From assembly GCA_963921825.1 (NCBI GenBank), contig OY997590.1, forward strand, positions 46,517,039-46,581,038: a DNA stretch of 64,000 nucleotides, written 5' to 3'. Both the position numbers and the translations under genes were made by a program. Of the stretch, positions 45,473 to 57,672 are shown in pieces; position 1 is the stretch's first letter; each line of letters opens with the position of its first letter. Source of the stretch: Erodium maritimum (lineage: Eukaryota; Streptophyta; Magnoliopsida; Geraniales; Geraniaceae). The notes below the pieces were generated by a model, which saw nothing but the letters and a program-made list of their open reading frames with translations, searched no databases and was not told where the DNA came from.

Positions 45473-47241
45473 GGTTGGGGAGATCTGGTTCAAGTCTGAG
45501 GGAATTGCTACTGTTGCTGGCAAGTTTGGTGCAGTGAATGCTTGTACAATGGAGTGATTTTGCATGTTGTCTGAGTATTGAAGATCAAAATCATTGTGGA
45601 TCTGTAGTTGTATTGTACCATTGTCTGTCAGTGGTTGATCCTCAAGAGAATCAAAGGTGTCCTTGACCCAAACAACATTCTTCCTCTGAGTTGCAGTAAT
45701 GGCTAAAGAGGAAACATTCTTCTGAGCACCAACCAACTCCACAAATGTTTCAGATAGATCTCGAGCAATAACTTCCTTATTAATGGTTTGTGCTGGTAAT
45801 AATCCTCCCAATAATGCCTCTTCAGTATTTTGAGTAACTTGATCTGGCTGCAAGTTTAATTCTCCCACTGGTTCAATTAGTTGTTGATCCTCAGAGACCC
45901 TAGCTTCCACAGGTTCTGCTTGAACTTCTGCTCTTGATAGAGAGGGATCATCCCCATTCTCAGAGGAAGAAAGGGAAAATTGAGAGCTTTCAGAAGTAGT
46001 TAAGCTTGTGAATGATATTTCAGGCACCTCATTTATATTAATCTCCTGAATGAGAACTGAGAAACTTTTCTAACCCAAGATGAGTTCTTCTTCAAATGAG
46101 ATGTTAGAGAATTGTGTAGTATGGATAAGAATGACAGCCCTCTCTAGTTGAACTCCCATTGAAGAGGATTCATCACACCATCCTTGGAAAGGTATCCCAA
46201 CTATGGAAACCCATTTGAATACACCACCAAGGTGACACAGATGTTCTTGATCAGCAACTATTGTAAGCCATTTACTAATCCAATGATGATCATCTTTAAG
46301 AAGTTCTTTATCAAACAGAGGATCAGGACAATAGATGAGTAAAGTCTTATTGCCTAGAGACTTGAGTTGAATATCAAAGACCCCCTCATTGGCAAAACTT
46401 GCCATTATTGACTGAGCTGTGAAATTTTGATGAGAAACAGCAAGATGACTCTTTTTTAGCAGTTGAAGATTCTCAACCACTATAGAACCCTGTAACCTTA
46501 AAGGAACCTCTAGATGATCTTTAGATGGAGAGGCCCAATTAGTGCTGGTACTTGGGTAAGAGTTGGTGGTGACCCTTGCTTGAGTGACGAAAAGTTTGCA
46601 GCCATTGATATTTAGACCATTGAAGAGTTTAATTGCCTCCTGCATTTGTATTAGAGTTGTGAAGTAACAAAAACCGAACCATTTACATTGTTTACTGACT
46701 TTGGAGGCTATATGAGCTCGTTTAAGACCACCCACTTCAGAGAATAGATTGAAAAGCCATGTTTCTGTAGCTCTGTTGGGCAGGTTATCAATATAGATCG
46801 CAATATCTCCAGATGAATGCAGCCTTCTAGGTTGCATTTGAGGTTTGGTCAAGTGGTTTATTTGAGGACGAGCTTTCGTTTTGATTTGCCACTGTTGGTT
46901 ATGTGATGGTTCAGGAGCCACTTCGATCTTTTGGTGCATGAATCTGGAGGAAGTTGGTGTTGAATCTGAACCAGAGGAGACTGGTCTGAAGTGGCCGTGA
47001 TAGAACATTTTTTCCCATCTAATAACTTGGTGCGTCCTCCAGGCGAGTACTCTTGGGTTTTGTCTGAGTTAGGAGAGTGGACTCGCTGATTTGTTGAAGT
47101 ATTGTTGATGATCAGAGGCTGTAATGGTCGCTCAAAACCTGGTGGTGGCCCAATAGAAGTAGAGGATGTAAGCTGAGCAGGGTCTGAAGGTTTTCCAAGC
47201 GAAGGCGCCACATCTCCACTCAATTCCTCGGGAGTTAGCAT
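45473..47241 (-). pseudogene. LINE-2 ORF1, N-terminal and middle part with RRM
   Basis: Opens at 47241 (M-L-T-P-E-E-L-S-G), with a G-P-P-P-G-F motif as in LINE-1 ORF1. A frameshift in a six-A run near 47008-47013 moves to the frame at 47008-46070. This has an RRM (I-Y-I-D-N-L-P as RNP2, K-W-F-G-F-C-Y-F as RNP1) and the second block W-V-S-I-V-G-I-P-F-Q-G-W-C shared with LINE-1. A TAG at 46070-46072 is followed in frame by the segment that reaches the gypsy junction at 45472 and continues at 27000. Confidence 0.87.
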
Positions 47242-47537
47242 GATTCAGAATAGCTCAGATATTGAAGCACACCAAAGAAACAGAGACAGAAACAGAGACG
47301 GGGCAAGGGAGAGGAGCTCGGTGGTCCGATGGTCTTGTGAGACCACCCAGGACACTACACCAAGCAGATAAAGATGAGAGGTAGGAAAGGGAGCAAAGGA
47401 GATAGTATCAGTGAGCTAATAGCAAAGAAGCACTGAGGAGAGTGAGAGGTTGAAGAAGGAACTACAGTGAGTTACTGTAGCACATAGAGAGGTTTTTGCT
47501 CAATTTTCATAACATTCAAAATAGTTAAAAGCAAAAC

Positions 47538-47550
47538 TTTTGTGGTAGTT
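47538..47550. repeat. LINE-2 target site duplication, 5' side
   Basis: TTTTGTGGTAGTT, identical to 21949-21961. Confidence 0.85.
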
Positions 47551-47859
47551 GTGAAGTCCTTTATGAGACTAGGGTCGGGCATTTTTGTTACAAAGGAGCT
47601 ATGTGTAAATTTTTGGAAGTTAAGGTGGTTTAAAATCCGTTTTCTTTTCGTTGGGGTTATTCAGTTGACGATCTGTAATCATCCTTTTTTCCTTGTCAGT
47701 CATCAAACTAATCACATCACACCATAACACTAATTTCATCCTTAAGTTCTGAACTTTACATGTAACCCAATGAATTGAAGAAGTTGGATGATGTGATTGA
47801 GATCTTGAAGCACATTATAGACATTAGATAAGAAAAGTAGAGGCATAGGAAGAAGATGT
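47551..47859. other. Unassigned host DNA between LINE-2 and copia-B
   Basis: AT-rich. A short stretch near 47775-47820 could encode L-K-K-L-D-D-V-I-E-I-L-K-H-I, but no splice context or homologue is recognised. Confidence 0.35.
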
Positions 47860-49474
47860 TGTTAGTCTTAGTGCCCGTAGTTCAATGCTAAATGTCCAAA
47901 TGTATATATCATCGTTAGCAATAAAATTAAAGCGACTTCATATTACTTATGTGTTGGAGTAATATATCGATATGTGTTCTGATCTATGCCCACAATGCGA
48001 ATGGAATCATAGATCGAGATAGATCATACTCGATGGGTCCCTAGTCAACAAAGCTTCACGAGAAGCGACTAGTATGAAAGATGGCTCTTTATGGCTTACG
48101 TTCTATTAGTCATTGGATGGGATTCCGGAGTCTGATCATAGATATCATGTGGGACATGATATTGGACGACCCGCTCTGAATATGTGCCATAGATTAAGTC
48201 ATGAACATATTCAGTGTCGTAGCTTGTCATGTATCCTTAGACCAAGGAGTCTTTGTGATCGCTATGTAGTCAATAACTGAGTTTGATCTGAGCCTAACGT
48301 TGTCAGTAACAAGGCTTCCATAACGGACAGGATTGGCTTGGGGACGGGCTACATGAGTGACACGAAAGACGGTTAAGGGATTTATCCCTCATACTGAGGT
48401 ATGGGAAAGATATCGGTTCTCGGCGGCTTGATCGAAAGTGACTGAAATAATAGCATGGCCATGCACATGATACTAGGTATCATATATGCAGTAAACTCAC
48501 ATATCAAGGAACAGTGATTGAGAATAATAAGGATGACGGCTCTATGCCTTATCTCAATCAGGATACCAGACATAAAAGGATAGTGGCGATGACGGAAAGG
48601 TTAGAATCGACAAGGTCGATTCGTTATGTAGTGTCAGGCAATACTAAAGTCTCGTTACTTGCCACTTAAATAGGATCAAGTAAAATGGGATTTTAGGTTA
48701 TTTATGGAGAATGGTCAAAAGGGAGTTGTCTCGGGACATGACCAAAACTGGGTTTTGGGTCATGTTCCCGTAGGGAATAGGACTTTACGGATCAAGACAA
48801 GGCTTGGAGTCTTGGGATTGATCGCGTCGGATAATGTTGGACATTTTCGGTATGGAAGGCATGGAGGCGATGAGCACGTCACGGGACCTCATTTGGAATG
48901 ACCACGGGCAATGTTCCAAGAGGCCCATGCAACCAAGGCCTATGAAACTAATTAATCAAGTCTTAATTAATTAGTAATAAGTATGCAAGAAAATGATTAA
49001 GGTGTTGGTGATTCACCACCTAAAACCATCTTGTCTAGCCATACTTTCTCCTATTTACACTTTATTTGTCACCATACTTGTCACATGCATTTAGTTAGAC
49101 AAGTACAGGGTTTGTTATGTTTAAGTCATCTTTTTTCAACATAACAAACACAAGACAAGAATAGGAAACACAACTTTTCTCCCCTCTCCCTTGCAATTTC
49201 GGCCAAGGCAAGCTCCCACCTCCATTTTTGTGTACTTGAGTCCTCAAAGAGAAGAACTACATGGCTTTGATTCCCATATGGATACGTAGGCGTCTTGAAG
49301 ACTCAAGCCAATCATTCGTTACCCGGTGTTCTTGTTTTGGTAAGAAATAGTGCTGAATTTTTCTATTGTGAATCCATTGTTTGTTAGTTGTTTCATGATT
49401 TTAATCGTCTATTGGTTTTCATTGATTTTCCGCTTCAATTCGGTTCATCTCCAACCCTACCCAGAGACTTAATA
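47860..49474 (+). repeat. Copia-B 5' LTR
   Basis: 1615 bp from TGTTAGTCTTAGTGCC; the end reads TTAATA where copia-A has CCAACA. Confidence 0.9.
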
Positions 49475-52400
49475 GTGGTATCAGAGTCGTGCTACCTTCG
49501 GGATTCACAAGACGGTGTTGAAAGTTTCGGTTTTGACATGTTAATTTGCCAAATTGTTTGATAACATGTTTTAAATTCTTGTTTATGAATTTAATGCATG
49601 TAAAATGAATTTTTGAAAATTAGTTCAAATCTTGAAATTTTGAAAAAGTTTGATTTTTCAGGTCTCGGGAGCGGTACTCTCGGGGAGCCGAAACCGAGAC
49701 CGAACGGGGCTCTGTTGGGCGGAGCTAGGCCAAGCATGACCATTGGATGGTTGATATGACAAGGCTAAACCGTTTTTTTAGTTATGACGATTTTGGAATA
49801 GTCATGACGAACTCGAAAATCAAATCTTCAAAAGTTTCGTTTTTGAACGGTTTCGATAAACCGAGCATGAAAAAATTTCTAAACGTGGATATTAATTAAA
49901 ACCGGAAAATCACATGATGTTTGATAACATTCTTGTTTGATAACACGATGTGTGATGTGATGTTGGCATGGTGCACATTATAGCCCCAAGTTTGATTTAA
50001 TTATTTATCGCTTTTCACGGCCTGCGAACAGTTAGAGTTAGCATGTAATTAATCTTTCAAGGTGTGGTCGTCGAACCACTTATTTGTAATATTTATTTAT
50101 TCCCGACCTGTGAGTCGTGTACTCAATTGTAATATTTTGTTCAAGACGAAGAAATGGCGAAAAGGTCATTTGGTGGCTTCTCGGGTGTTGGCATCGGCTT
50201 GGAGTTGATGGAGCTCAAGAAGCTAGTGGGAGTTAGTTTAGGGGCTATTATGTGCACATTTATTGCTTTATGCTTGGTTTAGTTTATGCATGATTAATTC
50301 TATGTGTTTTATAATTGCATGCTTAACTTTATTTACCGAGCATATCACCTCACATTCAAAGATAAAATTGGAATTTTAATCCCTGTGTGTGAGCCCTTAG
50401 AATCGTCATTACATTGGATGTAGTTGATGGGTTAAAAGGAAGAATTACATTGGATGTAATTTAAGGCATCAATGCATTTGGAATATAGTTGATGTGCTCA
50501 TCGCATCTAGGATGTGCCAAAAGTTTTAAACACAACCGGACAAGTAAAAACGGGTCATGTCCGATACGTGCCAATTATCAACACCTTACTACCTCCCCGT
50601 CCTATGGGTGTCGTGCGCATTAGCGGAGCACCCATGGGAAAGCGGGGTAGTAGGTTTGGACGACATATGTGGGTGTCGTGTGCATTAGCACATCACCTAC
50701 ATAGTGACGAGCCATAATTGAAAATTGGTGGACCCGACTACGATTCTCAGCCTTAGGTTGAGCTAGGGTAATAGATAGGGTAAGCCGTGTACATAAGTAC
50801 ATACCCTAGCCAAGAGTCACATTGGATGTGATTGGATGGAGTCCCACCTACTTAGCTCGATTAAGTGGTGAGCATTAGTTCAGCTTAATCGAGTGAATCA
50901 AGGATCTTGGTTTCAGATTCTAAAGGTTTTGAATCGATTGTTGGTGTTTAAGCTTGATTTTCATAAAATTTATTCAGTTTACTGACTGAATTTTATCTAT
51001 TTTAGATCAAATGGAAAATTCTGCGAACATTAATAGTTTGTCATTAAAAACCATTCTTAACAGGGTCAAGCTGAATGGGACAAACTATTTGGGCTGGTAC
51101 AGAACTTTGAGGATAGTCCTCATGTCTGAACGCAAAGAATATGTCCTTGACAAGGCTATCCCTCGTGTCCAGAAAATGAAGGGGCATCTCGAACGTCTTA
51201 ATGGACTGGGTCTTAAGATAGAGTCAGAGATGGCAGTAGATAGGTTTATGCGCTCCCTTCCTCGTGCGTAGGTTGAGTTCATCATGAAATATCACATGCA
51301 CGATATGGATATGACCGTATCAGAGTTACATGGCGGGTTTGTAACTGCTGGGAAGAATATAAGGGATCTGGGATCCAAGGATATTCTTATGGTCAGAAAG
51401 GGATCCAGTTTCAATAACGAAACTGATAGTGGCAAGGGCAAGGCCCCTGCGCACTTGGCCTGAAAGATGAGACACTTGATCGCTCCTAACCTTCCTAGGA
51501 CCAGGGTCCTTAAGGAAGGCTAAGGAGTATGAGAATGTCTGCTTCTATTGCCAGTAGCCTAGTCAACGAAAAGGGATTGTGGGAAAAACCAGGATGATCT
51601 GAAGAAGGGCAGTGAGACTACGTCTTCATCAGGTATTAACTTTATAGAGCTACATCTCTCTACTTCCAAGATTCATGGTATTGGACACTGGGGCTGAATC
51701 ACACATAAGAACTGACGAACAATGACTGGAAAGTAGGAGAAGCTTGGAAAGCATAAAATGGACCTCAGAGTTGTGGCGACTGTTGTAGGATCCATAAGTC
51801 TTGCTTTGCCAAGAGGCCTAGTTTTTGCTACATAATGTATATTGCATACCTACTTTTAGTAGGAATATTATGATCGTTTCCATGTTAGACAAGGAAGGAT
51901 ATAATTTTTATTTTCAATATTCTAAGCAATGATATGTTTTATGTTAGTGCTAACATGGTTGGAGGATTGTACATATTAGATATGTGGAACAATGCCTCAA
52001 GCTCTATTTATAACGTTAATGCCAAGAGGTCTAAATCCGACGATTTAAACCGAAGATATTATAAGGCACTGTCATTAGGGTCGTATAAACAAAAACGCAT
52101 ATCAGCACTTCGGAAGTGCGGATTTTTAAGTCCGTTCGAATTTCATTCGATTGATACGTGCGAGGCTTGTTTGATGGACAAAATGACTAAAGTGCCCTTC
52201 ATCGGTTGCGGTGAAAGGACGGGTGAATTATTGGGGGTAATACACTCGGGTGTGTGTAGACCAATAAGTTCTCTTGCCAAGAGGGGTTTTAGCTACTTCA
52301 TCACATTTACTATTGATTACAATAAATATGGTTATGTCTATTCGATGAGACATAAGTCTGAAACTTTTGATAAATTCAAAGAATTCAAGAATGAAGTAAA

Positions 52401-53306
52401 ACACCGTCTCGGGAAAAGTATTAAGACACTTCGATTTGATCGAGGTGGAAAATACTTTAACACAGAGGTTTTAGTTCATCTGGTGGTGAGCGGGATTTTT
52501 TTCCAGAATTGACTCCTCCCGGAATATCGCAGTTGAATGCTGTGTCCGAGTGGAGAAATCGAACTTTATTGGATATGGTCTGATCCATGATCAGTTGGAC
52601 TGATCTCCCAATCTCTTTCTGGGTATGCTCTAGAGATGACTGCATTCATAGTGAATCGGGCTTCGACGAAGGCTGTGGAAGGGACACCATTTTAGAAATG
52701 GCATGGGAAGATTCCCGCTTTGTCCTTCCTAAAGATTTGTGGTTCCGAGGCTTATGTAAAACATTTGGTTTCGACTAAGCTCGAACCAATATCTAAGATA
52801 TGCACCTTCGTGTGGTATCCCAAAGCAACAAGGGGATACTACTTCTTATAAACCCAGTGAGAACATGGTGTTCGTCGCTTGGGGTAGGGTCTTTATGGAA
52901 AAATGATTTTTTTTTCCAAAGACGTCATTGGGAGGACTATGCATCTCGAAGAAATTCAGGATGGTACAGATCTGTCTAAAGCAATTGACAACCCAGTAGA
53001 AAGGGAGCCAGTGATGGTCGTAGAGTAAGAACCAATTCCTGTTACAATTCCGGAAGATCCAAGGCGATCTGAAAGGATTAGTCGTCCACCTCCAAGATAT
53101 GGTATTTGGAGGTGAGAATGAAGTCATGGTGGATCACATGATCCAACCACCTTTCAGGAAATCGTGGATGGGCCCGACTCCCAGTTATGGTTGGGAGTCA
53201 TGAGGGAGGAAATGCAATCCATGTCGGACAACCGAGTCTGGGAACTGGTAATCTCATCAATGGTGTGAGGACCATCGGATGCAAATGGATCTTCAAGGTG
53301 AAGATG

Positions 53307-53311
53307 GACAT
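53307..53311. repeat. Solo LTR target site duplication, left (GACAT)
   Basis: Matches 56351-56355. The uninterrupted site is seen in copia-A at 39429-39433. Confidence 0.92.
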
Positions 53312-54063
53312 TGTCACGCCCCAAATCCGGTATTTACCGGACTCGAGACGTGACCGGAATTAATAGTGGAAAAGCAATAATTAAATACTAAAACTTTTAT
53401 AATATTAAGGTAAGCTCTCTGAAATCAACAACTATGAATAGTTCTAAAACTTAAAATGAGTCAAATAAGTAATGTTTAAAATACATGAGACCAACATAAC
53501 TCTAGTAGAACCCAAAGAAGTCTAAAAGTTCCCGAGCCTAGACCTTCCTAGACATCCGGTACGCCTGTAAAACAGATAGAAACCAAAGGGGATGAGCTTA
53601 CGCTCAGTAGGAAAAACCTTAATAACTCAACCCTTAAGTCAAAGATAAACTGCTTACGAATGTAATTCGTACAATAATGCAATAAGATAAATAAGAAGTA
53701 ATAAGGAACAGAAACGGTTACAACTACGCAATAGTATCAAGGTAACCATAACATAAAGAAATTCATAATAAATGATTTAAAGCCTCAATAAGAGTAAACT
53801 GGGAAATAACAGTATCTTGCCGACCACTTGCTTTCTCAAGCCTCCGATCCATGGATAGATTCTGGGATCACCTCGGTTCCCATAATCCGATCCACCAGAA
53901 TATCCACATCATATCAGATTTTCCCTCGGTCCAGAGGAGGTACATGCATCGGGGCACCGAAACCAATTCGGAAATGCCACCTAAGGACCATATGTCATAG
54001 GGAACCAAGTAGTGCTCCACTGTGACGCAGTTCCTTGGGATGAAACCTTAAGTAACCAGAATC

Positions 54064-54345
54064 AATATCCCGCAGGATCTGCCGAGCCATAGGCTCCTCT
54101 CGTCACTCAATATCCCGTAGGATCTGCCGAGCCGTAGCTCCTCACATCACTCAATATCCCGTAGGATCTGCCGAGCCGTAGCTCCTCACATCACTCAATA
54201 TCCCGTACGATCTGCCGAGCCGTAGCTCCTCACATCACTCAATATCCCGTAGGATCTGCCGAGCCGTAGCTCCTCACATCACTCAATATCCCGTAGGATC
54301 TGCCGAGCCGTAGCTCCTCACATCACTCAATATCCCGTAGGATTT
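54064..54345 (-). repeat. 44-bp tandem array in solo LTR, about 6-7 units
   Basis: Units starting AATATCCCGTAGGATCTGCC repeat every 44 bp with very few differences. Each has an internal GAGC/GCTC inverted repeat around CGTA (GAGCC-ATA-GGCTC in the first unit). Confidence 0.92.
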
Positions 54346-54379
54346 GCCCAACTCCAACCACCACAACGGCACCGGATTA

Positions 54380-54393
54380 CCCCCCCCCCCCCC
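54380..54393. repeat. Poly-C tract, 14 bases
   Basis: Run of 14 C just past the 44-bp array. Confidence 0.95.
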
Positions 54394-56350
54394 GGTGTAG
54401 TACCGAACCAAGCAAGCAAACAGACAGACAAACAAACGAACAAGCATACATTTCAAGAATAAGAACAGAGGAAACAAGCATTATCATTCATCCATCAATC
54501 AACACACATCGGAACACACTTTCATCACCACGAAGACATCCAACACCAATCCATGTTTACCGTAGACTTACTTGTCACGAACCATCGGTACATCGATCAC
54601 CTGATTGTACCCCGTGGCACAACCAGTCATACTCGATCATCCGTTCAAACCACAATTTATCAACACAACCACTCAATCAACCAAGTAAACATTCCACCAG
54701 TCAACAATCATGTGAACGATCAATTAAACATTCAATTTTAAAAGCTACTAGTTTCATTAGACCCTTACTTGTCCTAATAACGAGCAACCAAGCATGTGAA
54801 CCTAGCACACAACTAATCCGAGAGCTCTTCACAGCCTCTCTACCAGTAAATCAAGTCCCAAGTATTGAAAGCGAGTTATACTAGTGATCTTCATCCTAAG
54901 CATGCATTCTAGACATTCCGGTTATTAATAGTTAAAAGACAATTGTTCTAGTTATTCGCATCCTATAGGCAATTCTAGGACCTTTCCGATTTTATTATCT
55001 TAATCATGCATACTAAACGTTAATTAAGAAATTATGACTTTCCCTACCTTGTGGTCTTCCTCTAATAATACTCTGATGAACACTCGAGTGGCCTCTCCTC
55101 CGTTCTTCACACGGGTCCCGGATTGACCTTCGTTCTTCTAGCTCGGATCCAGGCCCTTGTGCTCGGGCGAAGTCCCGTCTAGAATTGACAAAGAAGGAAT
55201 CCAGTCAAAACCGGTAAATGTCCAAAGTTCACTGAATTATCCCAAATTTGTCCCATTTAAATTCTCACCTTGAATTAAATTAAATCCGTTAATTAAATCT
55301 GATTTTTAGAACATTTTACTTTGAAATTGGGTTGATCCGGATCCGAGCCCAAACCCGGTCTAGACCCGGTCCAGAACCGGTCCAGAACCCAGACCCGGTT
55401 CTAGACCTGGGCCTGGCCCAAGGTCTGTGACAGGGCCAGAGACCTCTCGGCCCAAAGACCAACCTTGGTCCAAAGGTTCTTCGTGGTCCAGCCGGACTGG
55501 CTCGAGTCCGGTGAGGGTTCCGGCGGAGTCGAGGCGGCGTGCGGCGGCGGGAGTGGCTCAGAGTGGTTCTCGTTGCTGGTGAAGGCGTCAGCAGGCCAAA
55601 AAGAGGGAGGAAAGGTCGTCGGAGCTCGGGACTATTCTTTCCGTCCAGATCTGACGACCGGAGGAGTTTGCCGGCGCGAGTACTCCAGATCTGGAGCTTT
55701 AGGGTTCCGGCGAACCCTCACAACCCAAACTCGACCGTCACAAGCGCGACTACGATCGATTTTCAGGGAAGGGTTGGACTGGGGAAGCAAAACGGTTCAG
55801 AGGTGGAGTTCACCGTTGGTGGTTCGCTCGTCTCCGGTACGGCGGGGTTCAGAAGAGGAGAAGCGGCGATTTGGGCGTCGGTTCTACGAGGACGAAGAAG
55901 AGGGTTGAGGGTTTCTGGGTTTGGGGTTGTGGTCACGGGTGAAGCAGGAGATGGAGAAGACGGGGTGGAGTGATGAGGAAGTCGGAGCTGCGGTGAGGGC
56001 TCGGGAGGGAGAAGACGAGCTGCGCGCTGCAGATCTGAGAAGAGAGAGCGACGCGAAAGAGGGAGAATACCTCGATCTTCGTGCGCGAAAAGTGAGGCTG
56101 AAGGGGCAGCATTGCGGTATTAGGGTTAGGGTGCGTTGGGCCTCGCGTCTGACTGGGTCGGGCTCGCTCGTGGGCCTGCGCAGTTCAACAATTGGGCCCG
56201 AACTTGCCCAATTCCCATCCGGTCCAAGTCTGCCTTTAACCCCCTTTTTAAAAAAAAAAAAAAACTTCTCCAATTTGAGTTGTCGCAAAAACTCACCCCA
56301 ACGTTTCATATTTCAGAATAAAACCTTTTTTGAAAGAGCGGGGTTTTACA

Positions 56351-56355
56351 GACAT
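56351..56355. repeat. Solo LTR target site duplication, right (GACAT)
   Basis: Identical to 53307-53311. Confidence 0.92.
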
Positions 56356-57672
56356 GGACGGCAACCCTCTGACCTACAAGGCTCGACTGGTGGCGAAGGG
56401 TTATAGGCAGATCCAATGGATTAACTATGAGGAAACCTTCTCCCTATTGACTATGGTCAAAATCGATCCAAATTCTTCTTGATATAATCGCGTATCATAA
56501 TTACGAGATATGGCAAGTGGATGTCAAAACCGCTTTCCTAAATGGAAATTTGACTGAGTACGTTTGTATGTCTTGGCCCAAAGTTTTTGACGATCCGAAG
56601 AATAAGGGAAAGATTTATAAGTTGTTGATATCCATTTATGGATTGAAACGAACTTCTCGGAGTTGGATCCTTCGTTTTGATGAAGCTATAATTGGATTTG
56701 GCTTAATCAAGAACGAGGATGAATCTTGCGTTTATAAGAAGGCTAGTGGTAGTAAGATTACCTTTCTAGTTCTCATTGAAAACAACATCCCAGCCTTGCA
56801 CGAGACAAAAGCTTGGTTGAGGAAGGGTTATTCAATAAAGGACTTAGGCGATGCTTCTTATATCTTAGGGATTAAGATATGTAGAGATCGCACCAAGAGG
56901 GTCTTGGATTTAAGTCAGGGAACCTATGTGAACAAGGCATTGAGTAGGTTCTCAATGCCCGATTCAAAGAAAGGACTCGTACCCACTAGTCATGCTATTC
57001 GTCTCAGCAAGACTCAGTGTCCTAAGACACCTGATTAGCTTAAAAGGATGATGCAAATCTCATGCGCATGGGGGCAGGATCGATCATATATGCCAGGACA
57101 TGTACGAGACCGGACGTCTCTTAAGCCTTATGTTGTACCAGTAGACATCAGTCTAAGCCGAGGGAAAGATGATGTTGAACTAGTCGTCGAAGGATGAGTA
57201 TACGCTAGTTTTCTAAGACAAATCCAGATGACTTTAGAAGTCAGTCAGGATATATGTTTACGCTGAATGGCAGAGCTTTAGATGGGAGAACGTAATGCAA
57301 GATACCATTGCTGAATCTACGACAGAGGCCAAGTACATGGATCTTGCAGAGGCAGCTAAGGAGGCTATGTGGATTTGGAAATTCACGGCAGGGTTGGGTG
57401 TAATTAAAAACCCATCCAGCCCGGTGAATCCATTTTGCGACAACACAAGGGCCATTGTGCAAGCTAAAAGCCCAGATCACATAACAAATCCTAACATGTA
57501 CTGCGGCGTATCCACCTCATCACAGAAATACTGAACTGAGGTGAAGTGAAGATAACATATATTGCAACAAACCATAACATAGCGAACCCTTTAACTAAGG
57601 CAGTGTCGTTGCCTAAAAATGTTAGATTGGAACATATTGGATTTTAGATTGGAACTAAGGCAAGTGGGAGAT

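Larger units (their letters stand above)
21962..47537 (-). mobile_element. LINE-2: L1-type LINE split by a nested gypsy element
   Basis: The 13-bp duplications at 21949 and 47538 delimit a minus-strand LINE. Its own sequence is about 7.1 kb once the gypsy insertion (27001-45467 plus one 5-bp duplication) is subtracted. The order matches LINE-1: leader (47537-47242), ORF1 with RRM, ORF2 with EN-RT-zf-RVT, a 3' UTR of about 730 bp, and an A tail. Protein similarity to LINE-1 is clear but moderate, so the two are separate lineages of one family. It has more breaks than LINE-1. Confidence 0.9.
53312..56350 (-). mobile_element. Solo Ty3/gypsy LTR in copia-B RT
   Basis: 3039 bp from TGTCACGCCCC to GGGGTTTTACA on the plus strand; on the minus strand it starts TGTAAAACCCC and ends GGGGCGTGACA, the same end as the gypsy LTRs at 27001 and 42579. 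The 5-bp duplication GACAT flanks it and there is no internal region, so it is a solo LTR left by LTR-LTR recombination. The GC-rich part 55440-56200 holds plus frames (55465-55908, 55539-55973) with no known domain. Telo-box-like TTAGGGTT occurs at about 55699 and 56129. Confidence 0.9.
51011..57534 (+). pseudogene. Copia-B gag-pol remnant, interrupted by solo LTR
   Basis: Gag opens at 51011 (M-E-N-S-A-N-I-N-S-L) and runs 86 codons before a stop. The knuckle near 51545 is broken by a stop, while the protease site near 51680 still reads L-D-T-G-A-E-S-H, unlike copia-A. Pre-integrase and integrase core are at 51934-52512. The sequence at 52521-52545 keeps a CAG where copia-A has its TAG. The RT start (53220-53311) is cut by the solo LTR and continues at 56351. 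The frame 56517-57038 has the same frameshift upstream and the same missing YVDD (F-L-V-L-I-E-N-N-I) as copia-A. RNase H remnant at 57295-57534. Confidence 0.9.

Noticed and set aside
55465..56406. Plus-strand frames of 141-161 codons in the solo LTR
   Set aside because: They lie wholly inside an LTR, use biased GC-rich composition and match no domain I know.
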